The notes under the pieces: model-generated
Told to the model about the DNA's origin: nothing
Database searches by the model: none
Seen by the model: only the letters and a program-made list of their open reading frames with translations
From: Ascaphus truei
Taxonomy: Eukaryota; Chordata; Amphibia; Anura; Ascaphidae
Assembly (NCBI GenBank): GCA_036426205.1
Contig: WSYH01001206.1
Span: 1-64,000 of the forward strand
DNA length: 64,000 nt
Reading direction: 5' to 3'
Translations under genes and position numbers: made by a program
Shown: positions 46,003 to 56,300 of the stretch, piece after piece
Layout of the letters: the number at the start of each line of letters is the position of its first letter
Numbering within the stretch: the stretch's first letter is position 1

Positions 46003-47358
46003 TTAGCCAATAAAGGGGGCAAACATAAATCCCTCGTTCAGACCCTGAGGATAAAGAGTCCCCAGGGTATAAATCCATTTTGCTTCCTTTTTAAGGCGCT
46101 CTCTGTCCCAGTCACCCCTTCTGATGGTTTGAGGGAGTTGGTATATACCCTTAAAGCGTAGGTTCGAAGTGTCACCTCCATGGGCACCATTAACATGTTT
46201 GGCGAGTGGGGTGTAAGATTTATTTTGAATTGTCCCTATGTGTTCTAGGACCCTGCGTCTAAGCTGTCGGCTAGTTTTCCCCACATATTTTTTACCACAT
46301 GTACATATGGCTTGATAGATCACGCCTGTGGTTCTACAGTTCACAAAGCTTCGCATTTTGAATGTTCTACTATCGTCCCAATTCCCAAAAGTTTTAGAGA
46401 CTTGAGTGTATTGACACGCACGGCAGCCCTGGCATTTGTAGTTACCTGGAGATCTCTTATCTAGCCAGGTGACTGTGGTAATGGGTTCAAGATGGCTATG
46501 AACTAGAAGATCTCTGATGTTAGTAGATCTTCTACTGACCATAGTGGGTCTAGGTTTTAGGACTTCCCGAAGATCAGTATCCTCTAAGAGAACGTGCCAG
46601 TGATTGTTGACAATGTCAAAGATATTTTGCCATTGTCTGTTATAAGTGCCAATAAGGCGAATGATCTTTCGCTCGCGTGGTTTAGGGTTGGGGTTCAACA
46701 ATGATGCTCGTTGTGTTTTTGTAGCTCTGTTATATGCTTTCTTCACGCTATTCTTACTGTAGCCTCTTGCGAGGAAGTGTTGGCGCATGGACTGTGCTTG
46801 TAATTCGAATTCATCATCATTAGAGCAGTTTCTTTTAACTCTTAAAAATTGGCCAGTTGGAAGGCCATGTATGAGGTTTTGTGGGTGATGACTGTCAGCA
46901 TGGAGGAGGCTATTTGTGGCTGTTATCTTGTGGTGGACTGTTGTCTCAATTCTCCCATTGGTTGCACGTGTAATTTTAAGGTCTAAAAAGACTATGCTGT
47001 CAATCCCTATGTCATAAGTGAGTTGTAGGTTAAAGGTGTTCTGATTGAGTTTTTTAACGAAGTCGACAAATAATGCACGTGGTCCCTTCCAAAGAATGAT
47101 GATATCGTCAATATATCTAGCCCAAAGAGTGATGTGGATAGTATAGATATCATTTTCTTCTGAGAACACTACTTCGGCCTCCCACCAACCCAGGTACAGG
47201 TTCGCATAGGAGGGGGCACATGTAGTCCCCATTGCTGTACCCTGTACCTGGTGGTACAGTTTGTTGTTAAATAGGAAGTAGTTCTTCGTCAGTACAAACC
47301 GAAGTAGTTGTTCAATAAATTTATTGTGATTGGTGTATAATAGGCCTCTTGTTTTCAA
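46003..47358 (-). CDS. PLE1 reverse transcriptase plus GIY-YIG endonuclease (N-terminally interrupted)
   Basis: This 451-codon frame is the longest PLE protein in the window. It opens inside the RT: LYHQVQGTAMGTTCAPSYAN (about 34-53), then the catalytic ARYIDDIIILW (about 81-91) and IVFLDLKITR. A linker with HPQNLIHGLPTGQFLRVKRN follows (about 160). A zinc-knuckle block CQGCRACQ sits at about 313-320, and the GIY-YIG core TGVIYQAICTCGKKYVGKTS at about 350-369. The frame ends in LGTLYPQGLNEGFMFAPFIG. RT and nuclease motifs are intact, so the protein was probably functional before the L1 split it. The missing N-terminal RT segment is found at 56,552-57,850. The start Met is arbitrary because the true protein began upstream. 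Confidence 0.9.
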   Translation of the reverse strand: MKTRGLLYTNHNKFIEQLLRFVLTKNYFLFNNKLYHQVQGTAMGTTCAPSYANLYLGWWEAEVVFSEENDIYTIHITLWARYIDDIIILWKGPRALFVDFVKKLNQNTFNLQLTYDIGIDSIVFLDLKITRATNGRIETTVHHKITATNSLLHADSHHPQNLIHGLPTGQFLRVKRNCSNDDEFELQAQSMRQHFLARGYSKNSVKKAYNRATKTQRASLLNPNPKPRERKIIRLIGTYNRQWQNIFDIVNNHWHVLLEDTDLREVLKPRPTMVSRRSTNIRDLLVHSHLEPITTVTWLDKRSPGNYKCQGCRACQYTQVSKTFGNWDDSRTFKMRSFVNCRTTGVIYQAICTCGKKYVGKTSRQLRRRVLEHIGTIQNKSYTPLAKHVNGAHGGDTSNLRFKGIYQLPQTIRRGDWDRERLKKEAKWIYTLGTLYPQGLNEGFMFAPFIG

Positions 47359-47359
47359 A

Positions 47360-47372
47360 AAATACAGTGTAG
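47360..47372. repeat. Left copy of the L1 target-site duplication
   Basis: AAATACAGTGTAG, matching AAATACAATGTAG at 56,552-56,564 with one difference. It lies in PLE1 coding sequence. Confidence 0.8.
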
Positions 47373-48704
47373 GTCGGACAAAACGGTCGCAGGCTAGAAT
47401 AGCTCTGTTTCCACAAGGAGCCTAATAGGACTTTATCAAGTCCCAAAATAATAAAAATCATTAAAAGACACACCGGAGCGGCGGGTGAACGTTCAGTGAC
47501 CCTCCCAGGGTCCAGAAGGAGCGGGCGAGAGCACGAGGTGTGAGAGGCCTCTGTTAACTTGGCCCTGCGCGTGGGCTAAAATGGCCGTCGGGCTGGGGTG
47601 CCTTCCCTGATAGCTGCGTTTGGCGAGACCATCGGCAAAAATCTCCGCCCCAGCAAGCCAGCGAGCCGACACAGAGGTGAGACTGTGGCTCGGGAGGCAA
47701 TCTCCTCCCCCCCCGTCCAGTACTGGTTGCCGGCTCTGTCGGGGAGAATTGGAGGAGCGTGGCGGGCCCCCCCTGCTGCCTTCAGGCCCCCCCCTGCTGC
47801 CTTCAGGCCCCCCCACACGATCCCTCCCCATTCACCTCACCTCAACTCCCCATCCGCCTCACCTCAACTCCGCCGCTGAAGCAACAGCAGAGCTGACCCT
47901 GCCGCTGCAGTGAGAGAGCGGCCAGCGGAACGGAGCTGCATTGAAAGGAGCGGCGGCCATTTTGGATACGCGCTCCACAGAGGTGCCGTCCAAGCGCTGG
48001 TCCGTGTATCTCCCCCTGGCCCCTTAGATTGCCGACGCGGGTTTCTCGCGGAGGAGGGGGGACCTGCGGTTGTTCCCTCCGACGGCAGGCTAGCCCGTTC
48101 GCGGGCAGGAGCGGCGCATAATCCACGAGCGTTCTAACCATCCCCAAAATGGCCACCACAAAGCAGTGAAAGGTGGGGAGGTGCTTGATAAAAGAAACTG
48201 TGAACTGTCTCCCCTGTACTCCTGCTCCCGAGCTGAGATCTTGCGGTGGTCCCTGGGGGCCGTCTGGGATCTGAACTTGAGGGAGACCCCAATCAACAGA
48301 AAGAGGGAAGAGTGTCTTTACTACATTAAAAATGTTCACTTGGGAGCTGGCCTGACCCTCTGCGACAGGGTGCGGCGCAGGAGCCACGAGTCTCCCCTTC
48401 AGCCCCAAAGGAGCCGTCCCTCGCCAGTGGAGGGGGGGGAGGTGCTGGACAGGAGAGGCTGTGATCTGTCTCCCCTCTGCCCCCCCCCTGTCCCCATAAC
48501 TCCAGAAAACCCCAGACAACCAATCAATAAAATGACTTTATTTCAATAAAAATGTTCATTCGGGGAGGAATTCCGGTGACATCTCAGAGCATGGTCGGGT
48601 TGTAGGGCTCCCGAAAACCCTCGCCGCTAACCCGCTCATTTACACACCCACCGCCACCAAAAAAATCTCCAAAACACCCCCAAAACATACAAGAACAGGG
48701 GACT
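47373..48704 (+). promoter_or_regulatory. L1 5' UTR, GC-rich, internally repetitive
   Basis: CpG- and C-rich sequence before the ORF1 start. CCCCCTGCTGCCTTCAGGCC occurs in tandem at about 47,767-47,812. A GGGGAGGTGCT...GTGAACTGTCTCCCC phrase near 48,175 recurs imperfectly near 48,430. L1 5' UTRs carry the internal promoter; no specific sites are claimed. Long open frames on both strands here reflect composition. Confidence 0.65.
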
Positions 48705-49055
48705 ATGCCTTCAAAAGGAAAAGCGACCCAGAATCAAGGGGTCACCAGGTACTTTACCCCTGCGCAGCGCTTGCCAGAGCCGAGCTGCGATTCGCAAGAC
48801 GGCGCCAAGGAGGCCATGCAGGCCTCAAATGTGGATCGGGCGCCAGACACAGACAGCCAAGAACCACCAGAATTCGGCCTAAATAAACAATACTTTGATG
48901 CCCTTTTCCTCCAAATGAGGAGAGGAGTCCAGGAAGACGTGAATGCTGCCTTGGAGAGCCTAAGGGGAGATATCAACGGCCTCATGAAGCGCACTGACAA
49001 GCTAGAGCACAAGATCCGAGATACAAATATACAATACAGACCGGCGCCACTATAG
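48705..49055 (+). CDS. L1 ORF1 protein, N-terminal fragment
   Basis: It starts MPSKGKATQNQGVTRYFTPA and moves into a charged helical part (LEDVNAALESLRGDINGLMKRTDKLEHKI), the beginning of the ORF1 coiled coil. This layout, a disordered basic start then a coiled coil, is that of L1/Tx1 ORF1, an RNA-binding trimeric chaperone. L1 homology ends at about 49,022, where PLE2 tail begins, so the last dozen codons are foreign. The ORF1 C-terminal domain resumes at 52,947. Confidence 0.75.
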   Translation: MPSKGKATQNQGVTRYFTPAQRLPEPSCDSQDGAKEAMQASNVDRAPDTDSQEPPEFGLNKQYFDALFLQMRRGVQEDVNAALESLRGDINGLMKRTDKLEHKIRDTNIQYRPAPL

Positions 49056-49650
49056 TCCAATGGTAGAAATAGAATGTCCAATATTGAATTGTTCTCACAC
49101 GGAGGGTAGCTGTAAATATAGTTTTCCAGCTGTAACTTCACAGTGTGGACTCCATCAACATATGCAGAGAGAAGAGAAACAAGAAAAACACATCATAGTG
49201 CAGATATGCAATGATATATCATACAAGACACAACAAACAAGACTAACACTACATAAAATAGATAACATAAAACGGATAAGGCTGACTGATACTATTAATA
49301 GATTTATTAAACACAATAAAATAATGTAGCAGGCGTGGGATCCGGTTGATAAAAACCGGAATCCTACTTACAGCACTGCCACAGACCATGAGCAGGGGTT
49401 TTCAGGTAGGGTTATGACCGGCTGCAGCTCCGTCGAACACGTGACATCCAGGGATCTCCTCAGTTCTGAAACCGGAAGTGCGTCGCTCCGTGCGACTCAC
49501 TGATTCTCCTGGAGCCGTCGATCAACCTGCTGCCGGAAATGTACTCCTGGGGGCGGATGAAATCGCCGAAATCCCTCTTCAATGGACTACTGCGGCCACG
49601 AATGCAAATCCTCTGCCACACTGCACGAGTGATAATAAAAACTGCCCAAC

Positions 49651-49680
49651 GCGTTTCTTGCGCATGCGCACTTCTTCAGG
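49651..49680 (-). ncRNA. Hammerhead-ribozyme-like motif in PLE2 tail (best core)
   Basis: Minus strand: CCTGAAGA, then the self-complementary TGCGCATGCGCA as stem II, then AGAAACGCG. CTGAAGA fits the CUGANGA core and GAAAC fits the second core. Stem III would be very short, as reported for PLE hammerheads. Not proven active. Confidence 0.5.
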
Positions 49681-50079
49681 GGATATAGATCACTGGACAT
49701 GGGTTGTTTAAATACTGACTAAGCCATTACTATTGGATGATTAGACCCAAAAGGAACACATGATTGGTCTAGGCGGCTGTCAGTCATGCCCATTATACAA
49801 TCAGCCTTAATACATACATAACAAACAATTACAACGAATACACTACATACAAACCATAATAAAGGTATATGTTAACTGACGTTACAATGTTAAACATACA
49901 AAATCTTCCTACGCTCCATAATCACATATGAATTAATACATGGAATACAGTGACTTATATTTAAAAATATTATCTATAAATAAATGTGTATATAAAAAAT
50001 AAATAATTTAATAATTTAAAATGGCAATTGATGGTTATTTATTTAAAAGGTTGAATTAATATTTTAATATTTTAAAATT

Positions 50080-50300
50080 TTAATATTTTAAAAAGGCTCC
50101 CAGGTTGAAATCGATATTTAAACCATTGGGGGAGAGGGTTTTCAGCACATAGATCCAGTAAGACTCCCGTCTACTGAGCTGATTGAGCTGATCACCCCCC
50201 CTCCAGTTTGCCTGCACTGTTTCAATAGCCTGACACTTCAGTCCCGCCGGATTTCTATTGTGGTGCGTTAGGAAGTCATGTGTGTAATGAGCAAGGAAGA
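50080..50300 (-). pseudogene. PLE2 GIY-YIG endonuclease C-terminal fragment
   Basis: The frame gives HDFLTHHNRNPAGLKCQAIE, then WRGGDQLNQLSRRESYWIYV and LNIDFNLGAFLKY. These are the last motifs of PLE nucleases, including the Glu of the RES(Y/F)WIY helix; compare LCQRETFWIYKL in PLE4. The first residues in this frame (poly-Phe, from a purine run) are foreign. Confidence 0.85.
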
Positions 50301-50326
50301 AGAAGAAAAAGAAGGGAGGCATTACT

Positions 50327-52062
50327 GTGGCAGTTGCAGAAGGAATTAAGAATGAAAATTTTACCTCAGAGTCTGCATTTGATGAAAGAGATATGCTGCA
50401 GCTTAAGGCAACTCACAGACGTATCCCAAGAATAGTGGAAGAAAAGAAAGATGCCCCTACTCAGACGCTTCAAGCTGCACAGAAAGCGATTGATTGTCTT
50501 TATGGACGTTTAGATAAGGAGCAAGAAGCCAACACTGCACTACAGAGCTGTCTTTCCTCAGCAATTGCTAAGTGTGTTCTCCAGGAAAAAGAAAAGCACC
50601 AGTTGGAGAGTGACCTGGATGTCATGTCAGGTGAACTGGAGAAGGCATATGCTGATGCTGCTGAGAATCGGCGCCTCGCTTCTTAAAGTAACGAATTCCT
50701 GGAAATCTCTATGAAGGAAATTGACAGGCTTAATACAGAGCTTAAAGTCTCCCAGGAGGAGATTTGCTACTTCAAAAGAGAGATGGAAGTCATTCGGGAG
50801 GAGAGATGCTACTTGAAAACAGAGATACGTTCTATGAGAGACGCCTCCGAAGAGTTAAATAGTAGGTTTGAAACTATAAACCAAATGAGTAAGAACTTCT
50901 CTGTCCAAGCCAGTGAAGGAGACAAAAGACTCCATGAGAGAGGCTATTGATAGAAGAAAAGTCAAGGATGCAATTAGCGCTGGAAAAAGCAGAGGGTGAC
51001 TGGGAAAAATAAAAATATCAGTTGGAGAATGACAGGTTGATCTTGTCAAGTAAGCTGGAGAAGGCCTACGCTGATTCTGCCCAGTACCAGACTTTCATGG
51101 CTCAAGTTGACGCAGTACTGGAAGCATCTCAGAAAGAGGTTCACAGGCTTACTACAGAGCTGGAAGCCTCTAAGGAGAAGAGTTGCCACTTCAACACAGA
51201 ACTATGTTCATTAAGAGAAATCTTCGAAGGGTTAAATATCAGGTTTGAAACTGTAACCCAGGAGTGCAAGAATCTCTATGTCCAAGTCAGTGAAGGAGAT
51301 AAGAAACTCCATGAATTAGGAGAGGAGAAGAAACAGTTGGCCCAGGAAAAGTTAGATGTGCAGACAGCACTGCAGAATGCAGAGAGAGTGCTGCAAGAAG
51401 AACGTGTCTCCCTGGAGCGGCGCACACAAGCAGAAAATATGCTGCAGAGTCAGCTGCGAGAACTGCGTACACATCTGCAGAACACCAAGGAGAAATGGGT
51501 GAATGCTGAAGAAAAGCAGCGAGTTCTGCAGGAAGAAAGTTTCCAGACTGCCTACAAAATAAAGATGCTGCAAGATTATTTGAGTACCCAGTGTGTCCCC
51601 AAAGAACAGCATGAGGAGCTGAAGGCCACACTGAGCATAACCAGAGCCTCGCTGGAGGAAGAGCTACAGCTAGCAGCTGAATACACATCTCAGCAACTCA
51701 CAGCGCTGCAGGCGCAGATCGCTGAGCTCAAGACACAGCTTGCCAAAAAGGAGAGAGAGAAGGTGTCCGTCTGTCAAGTGGCTGGCCTGACACAGCGCTA
51801 TGAGGTCAAAATGGCTGATGCCTGCAAATTATTGGACCACACAGCCCATGATAAGGTCCGGCTGCAGCTGGAGCTGTACAATGCCCGGGAGGAGTACCGG
51901 CAGCTGCAGATCAGAAATGAAGAAGATGCAACATATCTAAGCTTTACTCTGAGTCAGCTGGGAGATATGGAGTCGCGACTCAACTCCAAAAGAGTTGAAC
52001 TGACAATTGCTTTGAGTGGGAAAAGAAGTGCAGAAGGACAGCTTCAAGAGCTGAAAACTTGA
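50327..52062 (+). pseudogene. Long coiled-coil protein, three frame segments
   Basis: Three consecutive frames (50,327-50,686; 50,711-50,950; 51,022-52,062) make one conceptual coiled coil of some 570 residues, interrupted near 50,690 and 50,950-51,020. The text is rich in Glu, Lys, Leu and Gln with heptad spacing, with no membrane segment or enzyme motif. Two internal repeats occur: one around SRFETINQMSKNFSVQASEG and one around IRFETVTQECKNLYVQVSEG. Retroelements have no standard protein like this; a captured host coiled-coil gene or a highly diverged gag are the two options. The second copy in the first duplicate (24.6-26.3 kb) and the inverted one (59.8-61.4 kb) are more damaged. I do not recognise the gene and assign no function. 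Confidence 0.6.
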
Positions 52063-52081
52063 ATAGCTGGTTTTTCATTGG

Positions 52082-52408
52082 GTGGTGCCACGAAACGGCT
52101 CGCAAGAGGAGACCATGGAGAGCGAACTCTGTGTCCCCAATGACTCATGTGGAAAAGCTGCAGCCTTCCTTGATGCCCACATTCCTGATGTCTCTGTCCC
52201 TGCTTTTGGGTTGAACGCACCCTTTCGGAGGTTCCTTGCAGCAATCAATGTACCTGTGGAGTACCCTCTGCCCGCTGACAAACCACCAGAGGTGGGTCAC
52301 CTTGAGTCCACTTTTCATCAAGGCCTCCGGGAAGAGCCTGGAGGATCGTCCGGAGAACGCTCTCGAGAGGGGGGAGTAATGTCAGGGTCGCCTAGACCTC
52401 CTGCCTAG
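52082..52408 (+). other. Frame between coiled coil and LTR, doubtful
   Basis: The 108-codon frame (CVPNDSCGKAAAFLDAHIPD, then GHLESTFHQGLREEPGGSSG) has no recognised domain and its last codons enter the LTR. It could be the C-terminal end of the element's protein in another frame. The minus copy (59,770-60,060) keeps part of it. Confidence 0.35.
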
Positions 52409-52946
52409 CCATAGCTTCTTTGTCCACTGGGTGTGCTGCTGCCTTCTGTTTCCTCTGGGTTTCTCTGTCTGCCTGTCTGTCTTCTTGTTGCTCCTGTCTC
52501 TGTCCTTTATAGCTCTGCTTCCTGTCTGTTGCTTTTGCCTTTGCTTGAAGTCAGACTCCTTCAGTATTGCTCATGCCTCTGATCCTGATCTGTTACCTGT
52601 ACCTGTATTATAGAAGTCTGTTCACAGTAAAAGCCCTTGCTGGTAATCTGGCTTGTCCCTGTTTGTTTCTGTTCTCAGTCCCTGCCCCCAGACCTGTCCT
52701 TGCTCCCCTGTCCTGTTCCAGTCTCCTCGTTGCTGACCTCTGCTTGTTACCTGACTTCGCTACCTGCCACCTGCCTCGGACCTCTGCTTGTTACCTGACT
52801 TCGCTACCTGCCGCCTGCCTTGGACCTCTGCTTGTTTCCTGACTGCGCTGTCTGCCACCTGCCTTGGACCCCTGCTTGTGACCCCTACTACGCTCGTGCT
52901 GTTCCGGCCACCGAGATCCTACCCGCCACAGGAGTCTCCCGTGACA
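52380..52946 (+). repeat. LTR (3'), 567 bp
   Basis: Starts TGTCAGGGTCGCCTAG right after a purine tract and TAA, ends CTCCCGTGACA. The outer bases form a short inverted repeat (TGTCA/TGACA). The interior has tandem Pro/Cys-like phrases, such as GACCTCTGCTTGTTACCTGA at about 52,735 and again at 52,779. It is pyrimidine-rich, a type common in vertebrate Ty3/gypsy LTRs. Right-hand flank CTGATCG continues L1 ORF1. Confidence 0.8.
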
Positions 52947-53167
52947 CTGATCGTTCTGAGAAATGGCCGCCATCATACCATCTCCAGACCAAAAGACTCC
53001 CCCTCTTTCCTCAAAGCGCTGGGGCTCACCCCACCACCAAACAGCAGAGGGACCTCTAAGTCTACAGTGCGCCAGGAAGAAGCAGAAACGACCAGAGCCT
53101 ACGAACGCATAGCGAACCAGAAGCTCCCCAACGCCTCAGACCAGGATCAGCGCCTCCAGTCTCGCTC
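52947..53167 (+). pseudogene. L1 ORF1 C-terminal domain fragment
   Basis: The frame LIVLRNGRHHTISRPKDSPS and SFLKALGLTPPPN matches the end of L1 ORF1 proteins (RWGFPFKLIV..., as seen complete at 58,080). Stop at about 53,169. It directly follows the LTR end, which fixes the insertion point inside the ORF1 C-terminal domain. Confidence 0.75.
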
Positions 53168-53183
53168 ATAACCAACCTGGGGC

Positions 53184-53212
53184 TCCCCCCCCCCCCCCCC
53201 CCCCCCCCCCCC
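53184..53212. repeat. Run of about 29 C
   Basis: The run is CTCCCCCC... to CCCACCC. The matching place has 7 or 8 C at 58,389 and about 10 at 27,580. It could form i-motif/G-quadruplex structures and is also error-prone to sequence. Confidence 0.85.
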
Positions 53213-53479
53213 ACCCAGCGTCCCTGCGCTGATCGAGAAAGAAGTGGAGCCGAACCAGCCGAACACCAACCTGGGTCATCACAGCCTCCCGGCCGTCATT
53301 CCTCGAATCGAGAAAGAAGACCGCAGCACTCTGGACCAGGCGCCCGTCCACCCTCTCCGCGCCGCTGAGACCAGAGACAGGACCTGACTGACAGATGTCA
53401 ATTTGACACGCAGAGCCTGTCAGCCCCCGTCTACTCCGCATCCCGGCCATACACCCCCCCTTCCCCCCCTCTCCTCCCC

Positions 53480-56300
53480 CTCTAGGATCGACTATTTTCT
53501 GGCACCAACACATCCTCCAGGCATCCTCCCACTCAAATATAGGCCCAATTACCTGGTCTGACATGCCCCCATTGAACTCACTCGCTCTCTGCCCTTCGTA
53601 AAGAATAACCCATACAAGTGGAAGCAAACGACTCCCTGCTCCACTGCCAAAACAAGATGTTACTTAGAGGAAAAACTCTCTATCTTTTTTCAAATAATAA
53701 GGGGTCAGTCTCGGCCCCAGCAATGCTGTGGGAGGCCCATAAGGCCTCAATCAGGGGCCACTAATCTCAGTCGTGGCCAATAAGAAAAACAAAACTCAAG
53801 CTTCAAAAAACCTTACAGATAAGATTGCGCAACTTGAACAATAGCATAAGCACACAGCCTCCAAAAAAATATTCAAACAACAACTAAACCAAACTAGAGC
53901 AGCCCTCAAACACACCCAACTCGAAGAGTAGAGGAGCACTGAGATGGTCCAGACAAAATTTTTATGACAGGGCAACAAGGCCGATAAGCTCTTGGCCATA
54001 CACTCAGAGGCACCCGAGTAATATCACAAATCTCTAAAATCTGCACTAAAAACGTCAAATTTCATTATATAGAAAGAGATAGCTCAGGAATTTGCGGATT
54101 TTTATTCGGACCTCTACACTTACAACACCCCCCTAACCATGACCCGACATCCCTCGAGACAATTACACAATACCTGAGCACTGTAACCTCCCATCCCTCT
54201 CGAACAAGGAACTAGACGATCTAACTAAAGAAATCTCCCAGGAGGAACTTCAGGAGCCATTGGTTCCTTAAATTAGCTAAAACGCCTGGCCCGACGGGTT
54301 TACCAACGCTTATTAAAAACATTGTTGCCGATTCTCTCCCCCTACCTCTTAGATATGTTCAACTCTTTCCTGCAAGGGGAACCGATCCCCTCTACAATCA
54401 CCGCGGCAAACCTGGCAATATCCACAAGAGGGTAGAGACCCTCTCCTTTTGTGCAACTATAGCCAATCTCCCTTCTGAATACCGATCTAAAACTCTATAG
54501 CAAGATCTTGGCAAACAGGCTCAACCCAATTCTCCCACGGCTCATTCATATAGATCAAGTAGGATTTGTGTCAGGTAGACAGGGCCTCTGACAACACCCG
54601 CAAAATTCTGGATAAATAGACCATGTGCGCCTCACAAGAACCAGAGCGATGATCCTTAGTCTTGACGCAGAAAAAGCATTTGACAGAATCAAATGGTCCT
54701 TCCTAGATCAACTATGCTGAAATTTGGATTCAGTGGCCCCTTCCTGCAGGGGTTAGAGCCCTCTACCAAAACCAACAGCACATGTAAAATTTCAGGGGGC
54801 TTCTCGGACCCCATTAAGATCAGAAATGGAACCCGGCAGGGTTGCCCCCCTTCCCTTGTTATTCGCCCTAACAATTGAACCATTAGCGAACACAATTAGG
54901 GAAGATCAGAGCATTAAGGTATTAGAATTGGCGAAACAGAATACACAAAATCTCTTTATTTGCTGATCATGTGATCCTGACCTTCGCGGACCCCCAAGTC
55001 TCTCCCCAATCTCCAAAGAGTGCTATCCCAATTCAGCACTGTATCTGACTACAAAGTCATATGACAAGTCAGAAGCATAAACGTATCCTTATTAGACCAG
55101 GAATGGAGACTCCTACAAGCTAACTATAAATATCGATGGAGCACTACCCTATTAAATACCTAGGAGTCAGATCTCAAGCACCTATAGCTCCCTATACCAA
55201 TCCAACTACCCCCCCTTGTTTGACAAAATCAAAAAGACCTGGAGAAGGAAAGCTCCAAATTTCCTGGTTTGGAAGAATTATAAATCAATAAAATGAATGT
55301 CCTGCCGAGACTTCTTTATTTCTTCCAACACCACTCCCTGTCCCCCCGTCCCATGGCACCCCTGAACATATCCAGGCCCTTATGTTCCAATTCATTTGGA
55401 ATGATAAACGGCCAAGATACCAAGGTCTGTGATGTTGTCCCCCAAGACAAGAGGAGGTTGTGGGTCCCCGACGTGATCATATCTATTCGGCGGCCCAGTT
55501 GAAGCAGGCTGTGGTTTGGAACTACGACCCGGCCTCCACCTGCTGGCTAGCGATCGAATCACATCATGCTGCCACTGCCACCCTCCAGGTCCATCTCTGG
55601 TCTCTGTGGGAAGGAGGGAGGACCACGGCGATTCGCTCTGGGGGTAATGGATGCACATGGGGATGTCTGGCTCAAGAACAAAGGGAAATATGGCCTGCTA
55701 GCTACCCCATCCCAACTTACCCCCATCTTTGGAAACCCACACTTCCCGTCTGGGTGCTCCAAAAAACAATTCGATCGACCAATTCCAGGTCAAGGAATAA
55801 GGCTGATTGCCGATCTGCTGAAAAATGAGAGATCCTCTCCTTCCAAGAACTCCACGACAAACATAACCACCAAGGTCTCCATCTGTTCAAATTTTTGCAA
55901 ATTAGGCACTTCCTTCTATCCCTAGCCCAAAACGCTAAATTCCCCCCATTAACCAGGTTTGAATCCTTTGCGGCAAGGGCTCCTACCAGGAGGTTTGATC
56001 TCAGAGATCTATAGGGGGATGGAGTCGGCAACCAGCCAGCCAATCCACAAGTATATGCAAAAATGGCCAGAGGACCTCAATGTACAATAGATATGGACGA
56101 GTGGGAGGATATCTGGGAGTTGGTCACAAAGACCTCAATCTGTACATTGACAAAGAGACATATATAAAATACTATTCCAGTGGTACCTGACCCCCGGCTA
56201 GGCTGAGCCGATCTTCCCCGGCACTCCCGACCTGTGCTGGAGGGAGTGGGCCAAAGGGGGACATGGCCCACATTTGGTGGTCATATCCGCTAGACTAGGC
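53480..56300 (+). pseudogene. L1 ORF2: end of endonuclease, reverse transcriptase and C-terminus
   Basis: Frames change often, but the order is clear. End of the endonuclease: DYFLAPTH, then ITWSDMPPLN. Pre-RT helix: APAMLWEAHKA at about 53,715. [15 protein letters not shown] and VGFVSGRQG at about 54,510-54,590, SLDAEKAFDRIKWSFL at 54,660, and GTRQGCP at 54,829. The active-site motif reads FADHVILTF instead of YADDVIL at about 54,962, so the second catalytic Asp is His. The C-terminal part ends MAHIWWSYPL at about 56,262. These words place it in the L1/Tx1 group. The gene is inactive; much of the N-terminal endonuclease is missing. Confidence 0.8.

Larger units (their letters stand above)
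45000..47372 (-). mobile_element. PLE1, 3' part (left of the L1 insertion)
   Basis: Minus-strand PLE. Its coding part ends at 46,003 and an untranslated tail continues leftward to about 45,000. The tail shares the CAATACAGACCGGCGCCA block (about 45,383) and the AAAACCGGAATCCTACTTAC block (about 45,690) with PLE2. The right end is cut by the L1 at 47,372/47,373; the rest of PLE1 resumes at 56,552. Confidence 0.8.
49023..50300 (-). mobile_element. PLE2: 5'-truncated PLE inside the L1
   Basis: Right to left: nuclease C-terminus (50,300-50,080), an AT-rich 3' UTR, a hammerhead-like motif (49,651-49,680), then a tail sharing the CAATACAGACCGGCGCCA block with PLE1 and ending at the L1 ORF1 text. 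It is truncated inside the GIY-YIG domain. No clean target duplication is seen, and both L1 and LTR-element sequence seem lost around it. Confidence 0.75.
50316..52946 (+). mobile_element. 3' half of an LTR element carrying a coiled-coil ORF
   Basis: Order: coiled-coil coding region (50,327-52,062), a 300-bp spacer with a weak frame, a purine tract (GAGAGGGGGGAG, 52,364-52,375) and an LTR (52,380-52,946). The 5' LTR and any gag-pol are not in the window. The right boundary is set by the empty L1 site at 58,135. The element is either non-autonomous or it has lost pol. Confidence 0.65.

Noticed and set aside
53166..53627. Gly-rich minus frame across the C tract
   Set aside because: The poly-Gly comes from the homopolymer; the plus strand is L1 sequence.
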